A stretch of 64,000 bases of DNA from Pontiellaceae bacterium B12219 (lineage in GTDB: Bacteria > Verrucomicrobiota > Kiritimatiellia > Kiritimatiellales > Pontiellaceae), in assembly GCA_029432795.1 (NCBI GenBank), contig JARNMJ010000010.1, forward strand, positions 1-64,000, read 5' to 3'. Below are positions 61,757 through 64,000 of this stretch, piece after piece (within the stretch, counting starts at the first letter, position 1; each line of letters starts with the position of its first letter). A model generated the notes under the pieces. That model did no database searches. It was not told the origin of the DNA and saw nothing but the letters and a program-made list of their open reading frames with translations. The position numbers and the translations under genes were made by a program.

Positions 61757-61874
61757 ATGATTTGGAATCTTCAAAGACAGGATTGTGCCTACACCCCGAT
61801 ACCACGGGGTTTCCAATCCCTGAAAAACCACTGATTTAATGAATTGAAACGCGCAGGTGCGCAGGAGAAATGAC

Positions 61875-63221
61875 ATGCCAAGAAATATTGAAAACGCTAA
61901 AGCTGAAGTACAATGGATCAATAATATCGTTACGGGTAAAACCGAACTGACGCAGGATGTGAAGGAGGAAATTTCGAGTAAAACGGTCGAAAACTTTCGC
62001 GACCATATTAACAAAGGGTTTCTGGAATACCGTAAGTCCGCCACCATCGCCGGCGATTTTGCCATGACAGAATGGTCCGGGCAGGGCTCTATCATCACCG
62101 ACATTCTGGGCCGCGAATTTATTGATATGCTCGGTGGCTACGGACTCTACAGCCTGGGTATCCGCCATCCGAAAGTGGTCGAAGCCGTGAATGCCCAGCT
62201 GAACCGTTCTCCGCAGTATTCGCAGGAGCTGCTCGATCCGCTGCGCGCCCAGCTCGGACAGGTGCTCGGTGAACTGACGCCGGGCGATATCCAATATGGT
62301 TTCTTTGCCAACTCCGGTACGGAAGGCGTGGAAGGCGCGCTGAAACTGGCCAAGCTGCATACCGGTAAATCCGGCTTTATTTCAACCATTGGAAGTTTCC
62401 ACGGCAAGACCGCCGGTTCGCTTTCGGTGATGGGTAAATCGGTCTATCGCAAACCACTGCTTCCACTCCTTGGAAACGTGAAATATGCGCCGTACGGAGA
62501 TGCGGATGCGATGGAAGCTGAATTGAAGAAAGCGCAGATCGTCGGCGACGATATTGCAGGCATCATTGTCGAACCGGTTCAGGGGGAAGCAGGCGCGATT
62601 GTTCCGCCGGCGGATTACTGGCCGCGTCTGCGCGAAATGTGCGATCGCTATGGCGTATTGCTGATTGCCGACGAAGTACAGACGGGCTTCGGGCGTGTGG
62701 GGGAAATGTTCGGGGTCGATTGCTGGGACGTCGCGCCCGATATCATGGCTTTTGGTAAAGCACTCGGCGGCGGCGTGGTTCCATGCAGTGGATTCATGTC
62801 CACCGCGAAGATTTGGGAATGCATGGAACCGAATCCGTTTATGCACACGACGACGACCGGCGGTAACCCGCTCGCCTGTGCATCAGCACTCGCGGCCATT
62901 GGCGTGATGCTGGAAGAAGACACGCCGAAACAGTCGGCTGAAAAAGGGATCTACATGACGGCCAAGCTCAATGAACTGAAGGATAAGTATCCGGGCATGA
63001 TCAATGAAATCCGCGGTAAAGGGCTGTTGATCGGTGTTGAGTTTGCTGATGGCGAGGTGGGCTACAAAGTGGTGGCCGGCATGTTCAAGCGCGGCGTCCT
63101 CACCGGCGGCACGTTGAACAATGCGCAGACCATCCGCATTGAACCGGCATTGACGGTTCCGTATGAACTGCTCGATAAGACCATCGAAGTCATGGAAGAA
63201 GCCATTAAAGAAGTGATGTAA
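61875..63221 (+). CDS. patA: Putrescine aminotransferase
   Basis: 448 residues from the ATG at 61875, preceded by CAGGAGAAATG. Class III PLP aminotransferase, close to E. coli PatA (YgjG): HINKGFLEYRKSATIAGDFAMTEW, DMLGGYGLYSLGIRHPKVVEAV, SQELLDPLRAQLG, FFANSGTEGVEGALKLAK, the PLP segment LIADEVQTGFGRVGEMF, the Schiff-base Lys in MAFGKALGGGVVPCSGF, and THTTTTGG-like HTTTTGGNPLACASAL. It moves an amino group from putrescine to 2-oxoglutarate, giving 4-aminobutanal. One-mismatch TTCCAA palindromes at 62380-62394 and 62461-62475. Confidence 0.94.
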   Translation: MPRNIENAKAEVQWINNIVTGKTELTQDVKEEISSKTVENFRDHINKGFLEYRKSATIAGDFAMTEWSGQGSIITDILGREFIDMLGGYGLYSLGIRHPKVVEAVNAQLNRSPQYSQELLDPLRAQLGQVLGELTPGDIQYGFFANSGTEGVEGALKLAKLHTGKSGFISTIGSFHGKTAGSLSVMGKSVYRKPLLPLLGNVKYAPYGDADAMEAELKKAQIVGDDIAGIIVEPVQGEAGAIVPPADYWPRLREMCDRYGVLLIADEVQTGFGRVGEMFGVDCWDVAPDIMAFGKALGGGVVPCSGFMSTAKIWECMEPNPFMHTTTTGGNPLACASALAAIGVMLEEDTPKQSAEKGIYMTAKLNELKDKYPGMINEIRGKGLLIGVEFADGEVGYKVVAGMFKRGVLTGGTLNNAQTIRIEPALTVPYELLDKTIEVMEEAIKEVM

Positions 63222-63226
63222 TTCGA

Positions 63227-63562
63227 ATGAAACTTGGATGGTTTATTCTCACCTTTTCCATGCTGCTGGATGTATTTGCCTGCATCATGTCAAAGCAGCT
63301 CGCCGGGCTTCGCCGCCCGGGGCTGCTGGTGGCCGTGGCTGCCAGCTATATGCTTTCGATGGCGCTGTTCGCCTACTGCATGAAGGTGTTGCCCATCGGG
63401 CCGGCCTTTGCCATCTGGTCGGGCATCGGAATGGTGTTGATTGCCATACTGTCCATGGTCCTTTACCGCCAGATTCCTGATGGTCCGGCCCTTGTTGGAA
63501 TGGGCTTCATCGTGTTGGGAACGGTGGTTCTGAGTACGATGTCGAAAATGCAAGTGCACTGA
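63227..63562 (+). CDS. Small multidrug resistance (SMR) family transporter
   Basis: 111 residues, four membrane helices. Aligned with EmrE: TM2 VAVAASYMLSMALFAYCMKVLPIGPAFAIWSGIGMVLI closely follows the family pattern (IPTGIAYAIWSG). The essential membrane Glu of TM1 (Glu14 of EmrE) is replaced by Asp (SMLLDVFACIMSK, Asp15). SMR relatives export guanidinium (Gdx), quaternary cations, or spermidine (MdtJI). Encoded 5 nt after the putrescine aminotransferase and 15 nt before agmatine deiminase, it may export a cationic polyamine or guanidino compound; this is inference from context. Confidence 0.88.
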   Translation: MKLGWFILTFSMLLDVFACIMSKQLAGLRRPGLLVAVAASYMLSMALFAYCMKVLPIGPAFAIWSGIGMVLIAILSMVLYRQIPDGPALVGMGFIVLGTVVLSTMSKMQVH

Positions 63563-63576
63563 TTCTGGAGAACAAA

Positions 63577-64000
63577 ATGTTTACTCAAATGAAAACAAAT
63601 ACCCCGAAAGCGGACGGATATTATATGCCGGCCGAATGGCAGAAGCATGAAGCCTGCTGGATGGCGTGGCCGTATGATAATACGGCCTGGCGGGGGCATC
63701 ATCGTGAAGCGAAACGTTCGATTGCCACGCTGGCCAATTCGATTAGCGAATTCGAACCGGTAAAAATGCTGGTGCCGCGTGATGCCCTCGATGAAGTGGA
63801 GCGCTATGTCGGTAAGGGCGTGGAGATTGTGCCCTGCGCCATTGATGATGCCTGGACACGCGATACCTGTCCTTCCTTTCTGCTGCACAAAGAAGACGCC
63901 CGGTTGGCGGGAGTCAACTGGCGTTTTAACGGTTGGGGCGAAATGGAATATGCCAACTGGGGAAAAGACAAGGAACTGGCGCGCCGGGTGTGTCAGGTGC
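63577..64000 (+). CDS. aguA: Agmatine deiminase, 5' part (truncated by window end)
   Basis: 141 codons present of an expected ~350-370; the gene runs off the window. Starts at ATG 63577 (CTGGAG upstream) or ATG 63589. The N-terminus fits agmatine deiminase of the porphyromonas-type/AguA family: DGYYMPAEWQKHEACWMAWPYD, VKMLVPRDALDEVERY, VEIVPCAIDDAWTRDTCPSFLL (the DDAWTRD signature), VNWRFNGWGEMEYANWGKDKELARRV. It hydrolyses agmatine to N-carbamoylputrescine and ammonia, supplying AguB. The catalytic Cys lies beyond the window. Confidence 0.94.
   Translation, partial: MFTQMKTNTPKADGYYMPAEWQKHEACWMAWPYDNTAWRGHHREAKRSIATLANSISEFEPVKMLVPRDALDEVERYVGKGVEIVPCAIDDAWTRDTCPSFLLHKEDARLAGVNWRFNGWGEMEYANWGKDKELARRVCQV

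Noticed and set aside
41328-64000. Horizontally acquired island bounded by tRNA or attachment sites
   Set aside because: The nitrogen cluster has no flanking repeat, integrase or tRNA edge; base composition looks like the rest of the window.

Overview
The window is a 64 kb stretch of a free-living Gram-negative bacterial chromosome with a mid-50s GC content by eye. Lipoprotein signals, outer-membrane beta-barrel proteins, sigma-54 promoters, a large secreted multidomain protein ending in a 'FSTNL...FYRV' type tail, an SHD1-type domain and a rubredoxin-fused oxidoreductase fit the PVC superphylum. A Kiritimatiellota-like lineage is the best guess, but this is inference from protein style and not from a marker gene. 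There is no rRNA, no CRISPR array and no recognisable phage or insertion sequence; one tRNA-Thr is present.

Layout. 0-8.9 kb (mostly minus strand): a methyltransferase, an inositol-phosphatase family enzyme, a membrane-raft operon (NfeD, bactofilin-like membrane protein, FloA, unknown membrane protein), an FtsB/DivIC-like protein, and a two-gene operon of an Fe-S/FAD oxidoreductase plus a BioD-like/DRTGG protein. 9-14.5 kb: one 1817-residue secreted protein carrying a calcineurin-type phosphoesterase and an exonuclease/endonuclease/phosphatase domain. 14.6-24.2 kb: phosphatase lipoprotein, DtxR-like regulator, a three-gene PAS/hybrid histidine-kinase operon, Maf, a polysaccharide pyruvyl transferase and a rubredoxin-FAD oxidoreductase. 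24.4-26.0 kb: a split HipA (HipBST-type) toxin-antitoxin operon with three operator repeats. 26.1-41.1 kb: tRNA-Thr, enolase, a C39-like peptidase, a membrane dCache/Schlafen-AlbA protein, TatD, HemN-HemE, a Rid-like protein, a pyrophosphate-type PEP carboxykinase and a D-aminoacylase-like amidohydrolase.

41.3-64 kb (plus strand) is a nitrogen-scavenging island. Three clusters each start with a good -24/-12 (sigma-54) promoter: (i) amtB-glnK and a TorF-type porin; (ii) an ABC transporter, a NikR-like ribbon-helix-helix regulator, two DUF1989 proteins, a biotin-dependent guanidine/urea carboxylase and allophanate hydrolase, followed by an isochorismatase-family hydrolase and a second TorF-type porin; (iii) a polyamine ABC transporter interleaved with N-carbamoylputrescine amidase, putrescine aminotransferase, an SMR transporter and the start of agmatine deiminase. 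Cluster ii matches the guanidine route: guanidine to carboxyguanidine to allophanate to ammonia and CO2. Cluster iii matches agmatine to N-carbamoylputrescine to putrescine to 4-aminobutanal. Both end in ammonia, which AmtB/GlnK would manage.

A 15-bp palindrome, TTCCAA-N3-TTGGAA, occurs eight times exactly (plus near copies) in coding and non-coding DNA across the window. This is about a thousand-fold more than chance and is not explained by any gene.
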